64,000 bases of DNA, from assembly GCF_014230465.1 (NCBI RefSeq), contig NZ_JAAXCY010000002.1, positions 248,001 through 312,000 on the forward strand, given 5' to 3'. A program made the translations under genes and the position numbers. The notes below the pieces were generated by a model. That model was not told the DNA's origin. It saw only the letters and a list, made by a program, of their open reading frames with translations, and ran no database searches. This DNA comes from Pseudomonas cremoris (GTDB lineage: Bacteria; Pseudomonadota; Gammaproteobacteria; Pseudomonadales; Pseudomonadaceae). This document shows, one piece after another, positions 18,501 through 28,900 of the stretch; within the stretch, counting starts at the first letter, position 1; each line of letters begins with the position of its first letter.

Positions 18501-19503
18501 GATTGCCGACGGCGAAGAAATCAAACGCGGCACCTTCGTGATGCCAACTCTGATCGAACTCGAAAGCTTCGACGAACTGCAACGGGAGATCTTCGGCCCG
18601 GTGCTGCACGTGGTGCGCTACAAGCGTAAAGAAATCGACCAGCTTATCGGCCAGATCAACGCTTCCGGCTACGGCCTGACGCTGGGCGTGCACACCCGCA
18701 TCGACGAAACCATCGCCAAGGTGATCGACAACGTCCATGCCGGTAACGTCTACGTGAACCGCAACATCGTCGGCGCCGTGGTCGGCGTGCAGCCGTTCGG
18801 CGGCGAAGGCCTGTCGGGTACTGGTCCGAAAGCCGGTGGCCCGCTGTACCTGTACCGCCTGCTGTCGACGCGCCCTACGGATGCCATCGAGCAATCCTTC
18901 GCACGGAACGACAAGTTGGCCGCACCGGATGTACGCCTGCGGGATGCCATGAGCCAGCCGCTGACCGCCCTCAAAACCTGGGCCGACAGCAACCAGTTCA
19001 GCGACCTGAGCGCCCTGTGCAGCCAGTTCGCCGCGCAATCGCAAAGCGGTGTCACCCGCCAGTTGGCCGGCCCGACCGGCGAGCGCAACAGCTACGCCAT
19101 TCTGCCCCGCGAGCACGTGTTGTGCCTGGCGGAAGTAGAGGGCGATCTGCTGACTCAGCTGGCGGCGGTGTTGGCGGTAGGTGGCTCGGCGGTATGGCCG
19201 GAAACTGACCTGACCAAAGCTGTGTTCCCACGCCTGCCTAAAGAGATTCAGGCGAAGATCAAGCGCGTGGCCGACTGGACCAAGGACGAGGTGGTGTTTG
19301 ATGCAGTCCTGCACCACGGCGATTCCGACCAATTGCGTGCGGTGTGCCAGCAAGTGGCGCAACGTGGCGGAGCGATTGTTGGGGTACATGGTTTGTCACA
19401 AGGTGAAACGGCGATTGCGCTGGAACGCCTGGTGATTGAGCGAGCGTTGAGTGTTAACACGGCAGCCGCAGGTGGTAACGCCAGCCTGATGACGATCGGC
19501 TAA
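15550..19503 (+). CDS. putA: Trifunctional PutA: put repressor, proline dehydrogenase and P5C dehydrogenase
   Basis: The product has 1317 residues and oxidises proline to glutamate. Residues 1-47 form a ribbon-helix-helix DNA-binding domain (MATTTLGVKLDDPTRERLKA). The FAD proline dehydrogenase barrel lies around 260-610, with DAEEADRLELSLDLLERL and LVKGAYWDSEIKRAQ. The aldehyde dehydrogenase domain lies around 650-1130, with catalytic Cys915 in GQRCSALRVL. The C-terminal part is typical of trifunctional PutA. The start at 15550 has GAGG eight bases before it; an upstream in-frame ATG at 15514 would misplace the DNA-binding domain. It acts as a repressor when proline is absent and as a membrane-associated enzyme when it is present. 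Confidence 0.97.
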   Translation: MATTTLGVKLDDPTRERLKAAATSIDRTPHWLIKQAIFNYLEKLEGGATLNELNGLSTKDADDAGEVQTDHAHQCFLEFAESILPQSVLRASITAAYRRPEPEVVPMLIEQARLPAPMAEATNKLAASIAEKLRNQKSAGGRAGIVQGLLQEFSLSSQEGVALMCLAEALLRIPDKGTRDALIRDKISTGNWQPHLGNSPSLFVNAATWGLLLTGKLVATHNEAGLTSSLSRIIGKSGEPMIRKGVDMAMRLMGEQFVTGETIAEALANASKFEAKGFRYSYDMLGEAALTEHDAQKYLASYEQAIHSIGKASHGRGIYEGPGISIKLSALHPRYSRAQYERVMDELYPRLLSLTLLAKQYDIGLNIDAEEADRLELSLDLLERLCFEPQLTGWNGIGFVIQAYQKRCPYVIDYVIDLARRSRHRLMIRLVKGAYWDSEIKRAQVEGLEGYPVYTRKVYTDVSYIACARKLLSVPEVIYPQFATHNAHTLSAIYHIAGQNYYPGQYEFQCLHGMGEPLYEQVVGKVSDGKLNRPCRVYAPVGTHETLLAYLVRRLLENGANTSFVNRIADQSISIQELVADPVASIEQMATLEGGFGLPHPRIPLPRDLYGSERANSAGIDLANEHRLASLSCALLATAHNNWKAAPMLGCASSEQPAAPVLNPSDLRDVVGHVQEATVQDVDNAIQCAISAGPIWQATPPAERAAILERAADLMESEIQPLMGLLAREAGKTFANAIAEVREAVDFLRYYAVQARNDFTNDAHRPLGPVVCISPWNFPLAIFSGQVAAALAAGNPVLAKPAEQTPLVAAQAVRILLEAGIPQGVLQLLPGQGETVGARLVGDDRVKGVMFTGSTEVARLLQRNIAGRLDAQGRPIPLIAETGGQNAMIVDSSALTEQVVIDVVSSAFDSAGQRCSALRVLCLQEDSADRVIEMLKGAMAECRLGNPERLSVDIGPVIDAEAKAGIEKHIQAMRDKGRNVYQVAIADGEEIKRGTFVMPTLIELESFDELQREIFGPVLHVVRYKRKEIDQLIGQINASGYGLTLGVHTRIDETIAKVIDNVHAGNVYVNRNIVGAVVGVQPFGGEGLSGTGPKAGGPLYLYRLLSTRPTDAIEQSFARNDKLAAPDVRLRDAMSQPLTALKTWADSNQFSDLSALCSQFAAQSQSGVTRQLAGPTGERNSYAILPREHVLCLAEVEGDLLTQLAAVLAVGGSAVWPETDLTKAVFPRLPKEIQAKIKRVADWTKDEVVFDAVLHHGDSDQLRAVCQQVAQRGGAIVGVHGLSQGETAIALERLVIERALSVNTAAAGGNASLMTIG

Positions 19504-19524
19504 CTGACACAACGCGGTCAGACA

Positions 19525-19614
19525 TGTGGGAGCGGGCTTGCTCGCGAATGCGCAGTGTCAGTCACTGAATGAGTTGACTGACCCAACGCTTTCGCGAGCA
19601 AGCCCGCTCCCACA
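19525..19614. repeat. REPIN
   Basis: TGTGGGAGCGGGCTTGCTCG at 19525-19544 and its inverse ending at 19614 form long arms. The centre contains a TCAGTCA/TGACTGA inverted repeat. It follows putA and may stabilise its mRNA end. It is the same class as the elements at 8463, 23978 and 32887. Confidence 0.88.
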
Positions 19615-19734
19615 TTTGGGCCGCGCTTTTCTCCCCCATCCGCGTTTTGCAGCTCCATCACCCAGATCAATCTTGCTATCCACCCTCCATTTGCGCACTT
19701 AGACTCGGCCCTATTCCCACCTAGGTAAGCCGCC

Positions 19735-21537
19735 ATGTCCGAGACGCTGCTCAGTTCCCGCAATCTGGCTTTCGAGCTGTACGAAGTCCTCGATGCCGAG
19801 GGCCTGACCCAGCGCGAGCGGTTTGCCGAGCACAATCGGGAAACCTTCGATGCCGCCATCAGTACGGCGCGCAACATCGCGGAAAAGTACTTCGCCCCCC
19901 ACAACCGCAAGAACGACGAGAACGAGCCGCGCTTTGAGAATGGTAAGGCGATCCTGATCCCGGAAGTGAAACCCGCCGTGGACGCTTTCCTTGAAGCCGG
20001 CTTCCTCAACGCGGCACGCAGTTTCGAAGCGGGCGGCATGCAATTGCCGACGCTGTTGTCCCAAGCCTGTTTTGCACATTTCCAGTCGGCGAACGCAGCC
20101 TCCACGTCCTACCCGTTCCTGACCATGGGCGCCGCCAACCTGATTGAAAGCTTCGGCACCGAGGAACAAAAACAACGCTTCCTGCAGCCGATGATCGACG
20201 GTCGTTTCTTCGGCACCATGGCGCTGACCGAGCCTCATGCCGGCTCGTCACTGTCGGATATTCGTACGCGTGCGGAGCCGGCGGCTGACGGCACCTATCG
20301 ACTCAAGGGCAACAAGATCTTCATCTCCGGCGGCGACCACCCCCTGTCGGAAAACATCGTGCACATGGTGCTGGCCAAGTTGCCGGACGCACCCGCCGGG
20401 GTGAAGGGCATTTCGCTGTTTATCGTGCCCAAGTTCCTGGTCAACGACGATGGCAGCCTGGGCGAGCGCAACGATGTGCTGCTGGCCGGGCTGTTCCACA
20501 AGATGGGCTGGCGCGGCACCACGTCTACTGCGTTGAACTTCGGCGATAACGGTAACTGTGTCGGCTATCTGGTGGGCAAGCCGCACCAGGGCTTGAGCTG
20601 CATGTTCCAGATGATGAACGAGGCGCGCATCGGCGTGGGCATGGGGGCGGTGATGCTCGGCTATGCCGGTTACCTGTACTCACTGGAATACGCTCGCGAG
20701 CGCCCACAGGGCCGTCTGCCCGATAGCAAAGACCCCACAACGGCACCGGTCTCGATCATTCAGCACGCCGACATAAAACGCATGTTGCTCACGCAAAAAG
20801 CCTACGTCGAAGGCGCCTTCGACCTGGGCCTGTACGCCGCGCGCCTGTTCGATGACACCACGACGCTGGGAACCGAGACCGAGCGCAAACAGGCCCACGA
20901 ACTGCTGGACTTGCTCACGCCCATCGTCAAATCCTGGCCTTCGGAGTTCTGCCTCAAGGCCAACGAACTGGCGATCCAGATCCTCGGCGGTCACGGTTAT
21001 ACCCGCGAATACCCGGTGGAGCAGTACTACCGCGACAACCGCCTGAACCCGATTCATGAAGGCACTCATGGCATCCAGTCCCTGGATTTGCTCGGGCGCA
21101 AGCTGGCGCAGAACGGTGGCGCAGGGCTCAAGCAACTGATCCGCCTTATCGCAGAGACCGGTGCCCGCGCCCAAGAGTACCCATCACTCACCACCTTGAG
21201 AGAACCGCTGGAACAACTGGTAGCCCGCCTGCAACAGGTCACCCTGGGCCTGCTGACGGATCTCGCCCAGGGCAAAGTCAACAGCAGCCTGGCGAACTCG
21301 GCGCTGTACCTGAAAGTATTCGGGCATACCGTGATTGGCTGGCGCTGGCTGGAACAAGCGATTCGCGCAGAAGAGGGCTTGGCCAAGGGCAATGCGGCCG
21401 ATGTGGCCTTCTATAAAGGCAAGCTCCAGGCCGCCCGTTACTTCCTGACGTGGGAAATACCGGGCTGCCATCATGAACTGGCGATTCTGGAAGCACGCGA
21501 TGATACGTGCCTCGCGATGCAGGACGAGTGGTTCTAA
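19735..21537 (+). CDS. Acyl-CoA dehydrogenase family protein
   Basis: FAD flavoenzyme of 600 residues, the long form with an extra N-terminal helical domain and a C-terminal extension, as in pseudomonad FadE-like proteins. Signatures include TMALTEPHAGSSLSDI (FAD/substrate loop), GNKIFISGGDH, MMNEARIGVGMGAV and QILGGHGYTREYPVEQYYRDNR with EGTHGIQSLDLLGRK. It should catalyse the first step of beta-oxidation; its chain-length preference cannot be read. The gene stands alone and its stop overlaps the opposing zapA-like stop by four bases. From memory the homologue in P. aeruginosa lies beside the nhaP2 homologue. Confidence 0.9.
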   Translation: MSETLLSSRNLAFELYEVLDAEGLTQRERFAEHNRETFDAAISTARNIAEKYFAPHNRKNDENEPRFENGKAILIPEVKPAVDAFLEAGFLNAARSFEAGGMQLPTLLSQACFAHFQSANAASTSYPFLTMGAANLIESFGTEEQKQRFLQPMIDGRFFGTMALTEPHAGSSLSDIRTRAEPAADGTYRLKGNKIFISGGDHPLSENIVHMVLAKLPDAPAGVKGISLFIVPKFLVNDDGSLGERNDVLLAGLFHKMGWRGTTSTALNFGDNGNCVGYLVGKPHQGLSCMFQMMNEARIGVGMGAVMLGYAGYLYSLEYARERPQGRLPDSKDPTTAPVSIIQHADIKRMLLTQKAYVEGAFDLGLYAARLFDDTTTLGTETERKQAHELLDLLTPIVKSWPSEFCLKANELAIQILGGHGYTREYPVEQYYRDNRLNPIHEGTHGIQSLDLLGRKLAQNGGAGLKQLIRLIAETGARAQEYPSLTTLREPLEQLVARLQQVTLGLLTDLAQGKVNSSLANSALYLKVFGHTVIGWRWLEQAIRAEEGLAKGNAADVAFYKGKLQAARYFLTWEIPGCHHELAILEARDDTCLAMQDEWF

Positions 21538-21827
21538 GGCTGTCCGATCGCCTTGGAAATCACATCAACCGTGGCGCTGACTTGCTCTTGGTAACGGTCG
21601 AGTTCTTCTTGATGCGCCTGCTGCAATTCGATTTGCTCGGCGCACAGGTTCAGCGCCGCCAGCACCAGCAATTTGTCCCCAATCAGCGTCGGGTACTTTT
21701 TCTTGGTGGTGGCCAGTGAGGCCTTGAGCATGGTCACGGCGTGCATCAGGGTTTTGTCTTCCCCGGCTGGCGCCTTGATCGAGTAATCCTCTCCGAGAAT
21801 TGAAACGACCTTTATCCCTTCATTCAT
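21534..21827 (-). CDS. Divergent ZapA-like cell-division protein
   Basis: A 97-residue ZapA-family protein: a short N-terminal beta domain (IKVVSILGEDYSIKAPAGED) is followed by a long helix (VLAALNLCAEQIELQQAHQEELDRY). ZapA cross-links FtsZ filaments. Differences from the canonical pseudomonad ZapA, recalled from memory, are large, for example in the DKEYCI and RAVMAALNITHDLL stretches. This is therefore likely a paralogue. The usual neighbours of zapA (ssrS 6S RNA and the 5-formyl-THF cyclo-ligase gene) are absent because the acyl-CoA dehydrogenase gene abuts it. Its start overlaps the preceding coiled-coil gene by four bases, indicating translational coupling. Confidence 0.7.
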   Translation of the reverse strand: MNEGIKVVSILGEDYSIKAPAGEDKTLMHAVTMLKASLATTKKKYPTLIGDKLLVLAALNLCAEQIELQQAHQEELDRYQEQVSATVDVISKAIGQP

Positions 21828-22054
21828 GCGCCGACAGGACCTGCGCTCACACGCTCAACCAGCGCTTGAATGCGAGCGGCGGTGGCGCCGTGCTTTTCTT
21901 CCTGCTCCATCAGGTTCAGTTGCAGGCTGTCGTTCTCATCCTTGGCGCGGGCCAGTTCGGCCTTGAGGGATTCGTTGCTGCCCAGTAGCTCCTGATTCTG
22001 CTGTACCAGGTCGCTGACCAGTTGTTCCAGTTGGCTGAGGGATGCTTCTAACAT
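21824..22054 (-). CDS. Small coiled-coil protein (ZapB/TIGR02449-like)
   Basis: A 76-residue protein that is almost wholly heptad-like helix (MLEASLSQLEQLVSDLVQQN, then ELARAKDENDSLQLNLMEQE). It resembles the short coiled-coil partner that precedes zapA in pseudomonads. The start at 22054 was preferred because the frame upstream lacks coiled-coil character; a longer form would begin at 22183. The ribosome-binding site is weak (GAGAAA). It forms a two-gene operon with the ZapA-like gene. The function is inferred only from neighbourhood and structure. Confidence 0.6.
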   Translation of the reverse strand: MLEASLSQLEQLVSDLVQQNQELLGSNESLKAELARAKDENDSLQLNLMEQEEKHGATAARIQALVERVSAGPVGA

Positions 22055-22247
22055 TTTGATTTCTCGGGCTTTTTCAAAGGGCGGTGACGATAAAGAAAAT
22101 TCACCTCGGATGCCAGGGTTATCCCCGGCGCGCAGCCCGATTTTTAGGGGCCGGGCCGCACTTTCGAGCCTTAGTGACTGCAATTACCCGATCTGGTTCC
22201 TGAATCGGCCAAACCCCTCGTCAGATGCGACAAAAGCGCACGCCCCT

Positions 22248-22274
22248 TTAAGACTTTAGTCGTATGGCCGATAC
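22248..22274 (+). promoter_or_regulatory. Sigma-28 (FliA)-type promoter of the chemoreceptor gene
   Basis: TTAAGA (22248-22253) is followed after 13 bases by GCCGATA (22267-22273), which matches the flagellar sigma factor consensus closely. Transcription would begin near 22281, supporting the chemoreceptor start at 22332 rather than an upstream in-frame ATG at 22278. No other feature was recognised in 22055-22247, which must also hold the leftward promoter of the coiled-coil gene. Confidence 0.65.
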
Positions 22275-22331
22275 GCGATGCATACCCCGTATCACGGCCG
22301 CACGGATCGCGCTTCTCCCCAGGATTCCAAG

Positions 22332-23957
22332 ATGTCCCTTCGTAATATGAATATCGCGCCGCGCGCCTTTTTAGGCTTCGCATTGATCGGCGCACTCATG
22401 TTGTTTCTCGGTGTGTTCGCCTTGAACCAGATGAGCAAGATTCGCGGCGCCGCTGAAGAGATCACGCTGTCCAGCGTGCCAAGCATTCGTGCCCTCGACG
22501 AGTTCACCCAACTGACCCTGCGCCTGCGCGTGCTGTCCTACCGTTTGCTGACCAACCGCGAGCCGGATGTGCAGCAAAAGACCCTGGAAACCTTTGAACT
22601 GCGCGACCAGCAAATCCGCGCCGCCCAAGGCATCTATGAAAAACTCATCGATACCCGCGAAGAACGCGCCACGTATGACGAATACGTCAATCTGCTCGGC
22701 CAGTACCGCCAGATCGAAGCACGTATGAAGAGCCTGTCGCGGGCCAACCAAGTGGAAGACCTGCGTACGCTGATCAACACCGAACTGCTGAGCAATTCCG
22801 AGAAGGTCAACGCGGTATTGGCGCGCCTGCTGGAGATCAACAACCAGATGGCATTGGTCACCAACCAACAAGCCAAAGACCAATATGACTTGGCCTTCAA
22901 CCTGGTGGTTGGACTGTTGGCACTCGCCACGGCACTGACCGTGCTGTTCGCCTGGCTGCTGACCCGCAGCATCACCGTGCCCATCGCCCAGGCCCTGGAA
23001 GCGGCCGAAGAAGTTGCCGAAGGCAACCTGACGCGACCGATCAAGATCGACGGCAACGACGAAGCCGGGCGTCTGCTGGCGGCCATGGCCAAGATGCAGG
23101 ACAAACTGCGCGACACGCTGCAACGCATCGCCGGCTCCGCCACCCAGCTTGCGTCTGCGGCGGAAGAACTGAACGCCGTCACCGACGAAAGCGCCCGTGG
23201 CCTGACCCAGCAGAACAACGAAATCGAACAGGCCGCTACCGCCGTCAACGAGATGACCAGCGCGGTGGAAGAAGTCGCACGTAACGCGGTGAGCACTTCC
23301 GAAGCTTCGCGCAATGCCACCACCTCCGCCGGCGACGGGCGTGACTTGGTGCAGGAAACCGTCAGCGCCATCGAGCGCATGAGCGGCGATGTGCAAGCCA
23401 CCGCGACGTTGATTGGCGACCTGGCGAATGAATCCCGCGATATCGGCAAGGTGCTGGATGTGATTCGCGGCCTGGCCGACCAGACCAACTTGCTGGCCTT
23501 GAACGCCGCTATTGAAGCGGCGCGTGCGGGTGAAGCCGGGCGTGGTTTCGCCGTGGTGGCCGATGAAGTGCGGGCCCTGGCCCATCGCACCCAGCAATCC
23601 ACCAGTGAGATCGAGCGGATGATCGGCAGCATCCAGGCCGGCACCGAGCACGCGGTGGATTCGATGCGCAACAGCACCGAGCGGGCGGAATCGACGTTGA
23701 ATATCGCCAAAGGCGCGGGGATTTCGCTGGACACCATCAATACCGCGATTGTCGAGATCAACGAACGCAACCTGGTCATCGCCAGCGCGGCGGAAGAACA
23801 GGCGCAGGTGGCGCGGGAAGTGGACCGTAACCTGGTGAATATCCGGGATCTGTCGGTGCAATCGGCGACAGGGGCCAGCCAGACGAGTGCCGCTAGCAGT
23901 GAGTTGTCGCGGTTGGCGGTGGATCTGAATGGAATGGTCGGACGCTTCAGGCTCTGA
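22332..23957 (+). CDS. Methyl-accepting chemotaxis protein with 4HB sensor domain
   Basis: Transmembrane chemoreceptor of 541 residues. TM1 lies at about 10-32, followed by a periplasmic four-helix-bundle sensor of roughly 155 residues, TM2 (about 193-214, [20 protein letters not shown]), HAMP, and a cytoplasmic coiled coil. The conserved signalling tip is present ([19 protein letters not shown] and [16 protein letters not shown]). It has no C-terminal CheR-binding pentapeptide. The ligand is unknown; 4HB receptors in pseudomonads often sense organic acids or amino acids. [16 protein letters not shown] is a typical start for this subfamily. The sigma-28-like promoter upstream suggests co-regulation with flagella. 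Confidence 0.92.
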   Translation: MSLRNMNIAPRAFLGFALIGALMLFLGVFALNQMSKIRGAAEEITLSSVPSIRALDEFTQLTLRLRVLSYRLLTNREPDVQQKTLETFELRDQQIRAAQGIYEKLIDTREERATYDEYVNLLGQYRQIEARMKSLSRANQVEDLRTLINTELLSNSEKVNAVLARLLEINNQMALVTNQQAKDQYDLAFNLVVGLLALATALTVLFAWLLTRSITVPIAQALEAAEEVAEGNLTRPIKIDGNDEAGRLLAAMAKMQDKLRDTLQRIAGSATQLASAAEELNAVTDESARGLTQQNNEIEQAATAVNEMTSAVEEVARNAVSTSEASRNATTSAGDGRDLVQETVSAIERMSGDVQATATLIGDLANESRDIGKVLDVIRGLADQTNLLALNAAIEAARAGEAGRGFAVVADEVRALAHRTQQSTSEIERMIGSIQAGTEHAVDSMRNSTERAESTLNIAKGAGISLDTINTAIVEINERNLVIASAAEEQAQVAREVDRNLVNIRDLSVQSATGASQTSAASSELSRLAVDLNGMVGRFRL

Positions 23958-23977
23958 CTGACACACCTCGGTCAAAA

Positions 23978-24067
23978 TGTGGGAGAGGGCTTGCTCGCGA
24001 ATGCAGTGGATCAGTCGCCAGATGTATTAACTGGCACACCGCTTTCGCGAGCAAGCCCGCTCCCACA
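23978..24067. repeat. REPIN
   Basis: TGTGGGAGAGGGCTTGCTCG at 23978-23997 pairs with the inverse arm ending at 24067. One arm has AGAGGG where the consensus has AGCGGG. It lies between the chemoreceptor and nhaP2. The remaining 120 bases up to the nhaP2 start show no gene or clear promoter. Confidence 0.86.
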
Positions 24068-24190
24068 TTGGACCTATGCCAACTTGCAAAAGCTTTTTGA
24101 CAGCGCAGCAATTCAACAGGTTAGAATCGCTGGCACGCAGACTGCATGGTCAGTTTGCGCCCCGTCTTGTTTACTCATGGAGTACTGCCT

Positions 24191-25933
24191 TTGAATGCGA
24201 CGACCATCAACAGCCTGTTCTTGATCGGCGCGTTGCTGGTGAGTGCGAGCATTCTGGTGAGTTCTCTTTCGTCCCGCCTGGGGATCCCGATCCTGGTGAT
24301 CATCCTGGCCGTGGGCATGGTCGCCGGCGTCGATGGCGGCGGCATCATCTTCGATAACTACCCGACCGCCTACCTGGTGGGCAACCTCGCGCTCGCGGTG
24401 ATCCTGCTGGACGGCGGCTTGCGCACACGCGTGGCGAGTTTCCGCGTGGCACTCTGGCCGGCGTTGTCGCTGGCCACGGTGGGGGTGTTGATCACCACCG
24501 GCCTGACCGGCATGGCCGCCGCCTGGCTGTTTGACCTCAACATCATCCAAGGCTTGCTGATCGGCGCCATCGTCGGCTCCACGGACGCCGCCGCGGTGTT
24601 CTCGCTGCTAGGCGGCAAGGGCCTGAACGAACGGGTCACCGCCAGCCTGGAAATCGAATCCGGCAGCAACGACCCGATGGCGGTGTTCCTCACCGTAACC
24701 CTGATCGACATGCTCGCCAGCGGCCAGACCGGCCTGCATTGGAGCCTGCTGACGCACTTGGTGCGGGAGTTCGGCATCGGCGGCATCGTCGGCCTGGGCG
24801 GCGGCTGGCTGATGCTGCAGATGGTCAACCGCATCAACCTGGCCACCGGCCTGTACCCGATCCTGGTGATCGCCGGCGGCCTGTTCGTCTTCGCCGTGAC
24901 CAACGCCCTGCACGGCAGCGGCTTCCTCGCCGTGTACCTGTGCGGCCTGGTGATCGGCAACCGCCCGGTGCGCAGCCGTCATGGCATTTTGCATATGCTC
25001 GACGGCATGGCCTGGCTGGCACAAATCGGCATGTTTTTGGTGCTGGGCCTGCTGGTCACGCCCCATGATCTGTTGCCGATTGCCCTGCCAGCCCTGGGCC
25101 TGGCGCTGTGGATGATCCTGTTTGCGCGGCCGCTGTCGGTGATGGTCGGCCTGCTGCCGTTCAAGGCTTTCCACGGGCGCGAAAAAGCCTTTATCGCCTG
25201 GGTTGGCTTGCGCGGCGCGGTACCGATCATCCTGGCGGTGTTCCCGCTGATGGCCGGCCTGCCCCATGCGCAGCTGTACTTCAACCTGGCGTTCTTTATC
25301 GTGCTGGTCTCGCTGCTGGTACAGGGTACGAGCCTGCCGTGGGTGGCCAAATTGCTCAAGGTGACCGTACCGCCAGACCCTGCGCCCATCTCCCGCGCGG
25401 CCCTGGAAGTGCACGTCACCAGCGAGTGGGAGCTGTTCGTCTACCGTCTGGGCGCCGAAAAGTGGTGCATTGGCGCCGCCCTGCGCGAGCTGAAAATGCC
25501 CGAAGGCACGCGGATCGCCGCACTGTTCCGAGGCCAGCAACTGCTCCATCCGTCGGGTAGTACGGTGCTTGAAGTCGGCGATCTGCTCTGTGTGATCGGC
25601 CACGAACACAACCTGCCGGCCCTGGGCAAGCTGTTCAGCCAGGCGCCACAGCGCGGCCTGGATTTGCGCTTCTTCGGCGACTTCGTACTGGAAGGCGACG
25701 CCCAGCTGGGCGCAGTCTCGGCCCTGTATGGCCTGAAGCTGGAAGGTATCGACCCGGATATGCCACTGAGCAGCTTCATCACCCAGAAAGTCGGTGGCGC
25801 GCCTATCGTCGGCGACCAGGTGGAATGGAACAACACCATCTGGACCGTCGCGGTCATGGACGGGAACAAGATCGGCAAAGTGGGCGTCAGATTCCCCGAA
25901 GGAAGTCGCCCGGGCCCCGGACTCTTCCTCTAA
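24191..25933 (+). CDS. nhaP2: Potassium/proton antiporter NhaP2 (CvrA), CPA1 family
   Basis: Inner-membrane cation/proton antiporter of 580 residues, with about twelve membrane spans (residues 1-400) and a cytoplasmic C-terminal part holding a TrkA_C-like and a CorC/HlyC-like regulatory region. Membrane signatures include [21 protein letters not shown] and [19 protein letters not shown]. The start is taken as TTG at 24191 because GGAG lies eight bases upstream and the product then begins like the P. aeruginosa homologue ([16 protein letters not shown]). An upstream ATG at 24146 would add 15 non-membrane residues. It probably removes K+ in exchange for protons. mscK follows 49 bases later, so both may respond to osmotic or ionic stress. 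Confidence 0.9.
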   Translation: MNATTINSLFLIGALLVSASILVSSLSSRLGIPILVIILAVGMVAGVDGGGIIFDNYPTAYLVGNLALAVILLDGGLRTRVASFRVALWPALSLATVGVLITTGLTGMAAAWLFDLNIIQGLLIGAIVGSTDAAAVFSLLGGKGLNERVTASLEIESGSNDPMAVFLTVTLIDMLASGQTGLHWSLLTHLVREFGIGGIVGLGGGWLMLQMVNRINLATGLYPILVIAGGLFVFAVTNALHGSGFLAVYLCGLVIGNRPVRSRHGILHMLDGMAWLAQIGMFLVLGLLVTPHDLLPIALPALGLALWMILFARPLSVMVGLLPFKAFHGREKAFIAWVGLRGAVPIILAVFPLMAGLPHAQLYFNLAFFIVLVSLLVQGTSLPWVAKLLKVTVPPDPAPISRAALEVHVTSEWELFVYRLGAEKWCIGAALRELKMPEGTRIAALFRGQQLLHPSGSTVLEVGDLLCVIGHEHNLPALGKLFSQAPQRGLDLRFFGDFVLEGDAQLGAVSALYGLKLEGIDPDMPLSSFITQKVGGAPIVGDQVEWNNTIWTVAVMDGNKIGKVGVRFPEGSRPGPGLFL

Positions 25934-25982
25934 ACTGCGGGGCGACAACGCCCCGATTCTTCACCTTGCTCGACCGGTCTCT

Positions 25983-28900
25983 ATGCCAATCCTGCGCACG
26001 TTCCTCGCCACTGCCCTGCTGGGCCTGACCCTTTGTGTCGGCACCGTACACGCGGCCGACCCGCCCAGCGCCGACGCCATCCAGCAATCCCTGGACAAGC
26101 TGCCCGACCGCAAACTGCCCGACGCCGACATGAAGGCGCTGCAAACCATCCTGCAGCAGACCCTGACGTACCTGGGCAACAAGCAGGATTACGAGCAGCG
26201 CCTCGTCGACCTCAAGCGCCAGCTGGAAGACGCGCCGCGCCAAACCGTCGAAAACCAACGCGAACTGGCGCGGCTCAAGGCCACCAAGGTCATCCCGGTG
26301 GCACAACGCTACGCCACCCTGCCGGTGCCGCAGCTTGAGCAACTGCTGGTGCAGCGCACCACCCAGCAAGGCGACCTGCAAAAAGACCTGGCCGATGCCA
26401 ACAGCCTGACCATTGCCGCACAAACCCGCCCCGAGCGCGCCCAGACCGAGATCAGCAGCAGCCAGACGCGCATCCTGCAGATCAATTCGATCCTCAAGAA
26501 CGGCAAGGACAATGGCAAAACCCTCAGCAGCGACCAGCGCAACCAACTGAACGCCGAACTCGCCGCCCTTAACGCACTGATCCCGCTGCGCCGCCAGGAA
26601 CTGGCCGGCAACAGCCAACTGCAAGACCTGGGCAACAGCCAGCACGACCTGGTGCTGGAAAAAACCGCGCGCCTGGAGCAAGAGATCCAGGACCTGCAAA
26701 CCCTGATCAACCAGAAACGCCTGGCCCAGTCACAGCAGACCGTGACGCAGCAGTCCATCGAGGCGCAAAAAGCCGGCGGCAGCAGCCTGCTGGCCACCGA
26801 AAGCGCGGCCAACCTGAAGCTCTCCGACTACCTGCTCAAAAGCACCGACCGCCTCAACGACCTGACCCAGAAGAACCTGCAAACCAAGCAGCAACTGGAC
26901 ACCGTGACCCAGAGCGACGCCGCGCTGGACGAGCAGATCAATGTGCTCAAGGGCAGCCTGCTGCTGTCCAAGATTCTCTATAAACAAAAGCAGGCCTTGC
27001 CACGCCTGACGGTGGACCGCGACCTGGCAGACGACATCGCCAACATTCGCCTGTACCAGTTCGAGGTCAACCAACAGCGCGAGCTGATCAGTTCCCCCAG
27101 TACCTATGTGGATAACCTGCTGGCCAACCAGCCGCCGGACGATGTCACTCCGCAACTGCGCCGCACCCTGCTGGAGCTGGCGATTACCCGCAGCGACTTG
27201 CTGGAGCGCCTGAGCCGCGAGCTGAGTGCGCTGCTCAATGAATCCATCACCTTGCAACTCAACCAGAAACAACTGCTGAGCACCGCTACCACGCTGCGGT
27301 CGACGCTGGACGAGCAGATGTTCTGGATCCCCAGCAATAAGCCGCTGGACACCGAATGGCTGGAAACCGTCCCGGCGCACCTGAGCAAGCAAGTCACCAC
27401 CCTGCCGTGGGCGTCCAGCGTCAGCGAACTGTACGACGGCCTGACCCAACGTCCGCTGCTGTTCCTGCCGCTGCTGTTGTTGATCGGCGCGTTGCTGTGG
27501 CGGCGCAAGAACCTGTATCAGCGCCTGAACAAAGTCCACCAGGACATCGGCCACTTCAAGCGCGACAGCCAGTGGCATACGCCCCAGGCCATTTTGATCA
27601 ATATCCTGCTGGCAATGCCAGTCGCGCTGGGCCTGGCGCTGTGTGGCTACGCGTTGCAGATCGACGCCCGCGGGCAAAACGCCAACCTGGGCGCCGCGCT
27701 GCTACAGATCGCGCAGGCGTGGATGGTGTTCTACACCGCCTACCGCATCCTCGCGCCGGGTGGCGTGGCCGAGTTGCACTTCCGCTGGGAAAAGCCCCAG
27801 GTCGAGTTCCTGCAAGGCTGGGTGCGTAAACTCGGGCTGGTGGTGCTGGCGCTGGTGGCGGTGGTGGCCATTGCCGAGCATCAACCGGCGGCGCTGGCCG
27901 ACGATGTACTGGGCATCGGCGTGGTGCTGCTGTGCTACGCGCTGATGGCCTGGCTGTTGGGCCGCCTGCTGCTCAATAGCCCCACCCACGAAAAGGCTTC
28001 GCTGTTTCGCAAAGCGGTGGGCCTGGTATTTACCGCCCTGCCCATCGCGCTGTTTATCGCCGTGTGTTTCGGCTACTACTACACCGCCCTCAAACTCAGC
28101 GACCGCTTGATCAACACCCTGTACCTGCTGATGTTCTGGCTGGTGATCGAAGCCACCTTCGTGCGCGGCCTGGGCGTTGCCGCACGGCGCCTGGCCTATG
28201 CGCGTGCCCTGGCCAAACGCCAGGCCGCCAAGGAAGCCGGTGAAGGCGAGGTGGTGATCGAAGAACCGACCCTGGACATCGAACAGGTCAACGAGCAGTC
28301 CATGCGCCTGATCCGCCTGGCCTTGCTCGGCGGTTTTATCGCGGCGCTGTACTGGGTCTGGAAGGACCTGATCACCGTGTTCTCGTACCTCGACAACGTG
28401 ACCCTCTACGAATACACCAGCGGCACTGGCGCCAATATCAGCATGGTGCCCATCAGCATCGGCGACTTGCTGGGGGCCTCGATCATCGTCGGCATCACCT
28501 TTGCCCTGGCGCGCAACTTGCCCGGCTTGCTTGAAGTGCTGGTGCTGTCGAAACTCGACCTGGCCCAGGGCAGCGCGTATGCGACCACCACGCTGCTGTC
28601 CTATGTGATTGCCGGCGTGGGCTTCGTCTCCACCCTGTCCACCCTCGGCGTGAGCTGGGACAAGTTGCAATGGCTGGTGGCGGCGCTGTCGGTGGGGTTG
28701 GGCTTCGGGATGCAGGAGATCTTCGCCAACTTTATCTCCGGCATCATGATCCTGTTCGAGCGCCCGGTGCGGATTGGCGACACCATCACCATCGGCAACC
28801 TGTCGGGCACGGTGAGCAAGATCCGCATCCGCGCCACCACGATCACCGACTTTGACCGCAAGGACATCATCGTCCCGAACAAGACGTTTATTACCGGGCA

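Noticed and set aside
21380..21540. 6S RNA (ssrS) expected downstream of zapA
   Set aside because: The acyl-CoA dehydrogenase gene occupies the space right up to the zapA-like stop, leaving no room.
22278..22331. Upstream ATG start for the chemoreceptor
   Set aside because: It would lie at or before the predicted sigma-28 transcription start, and the extra residues do not match the family.
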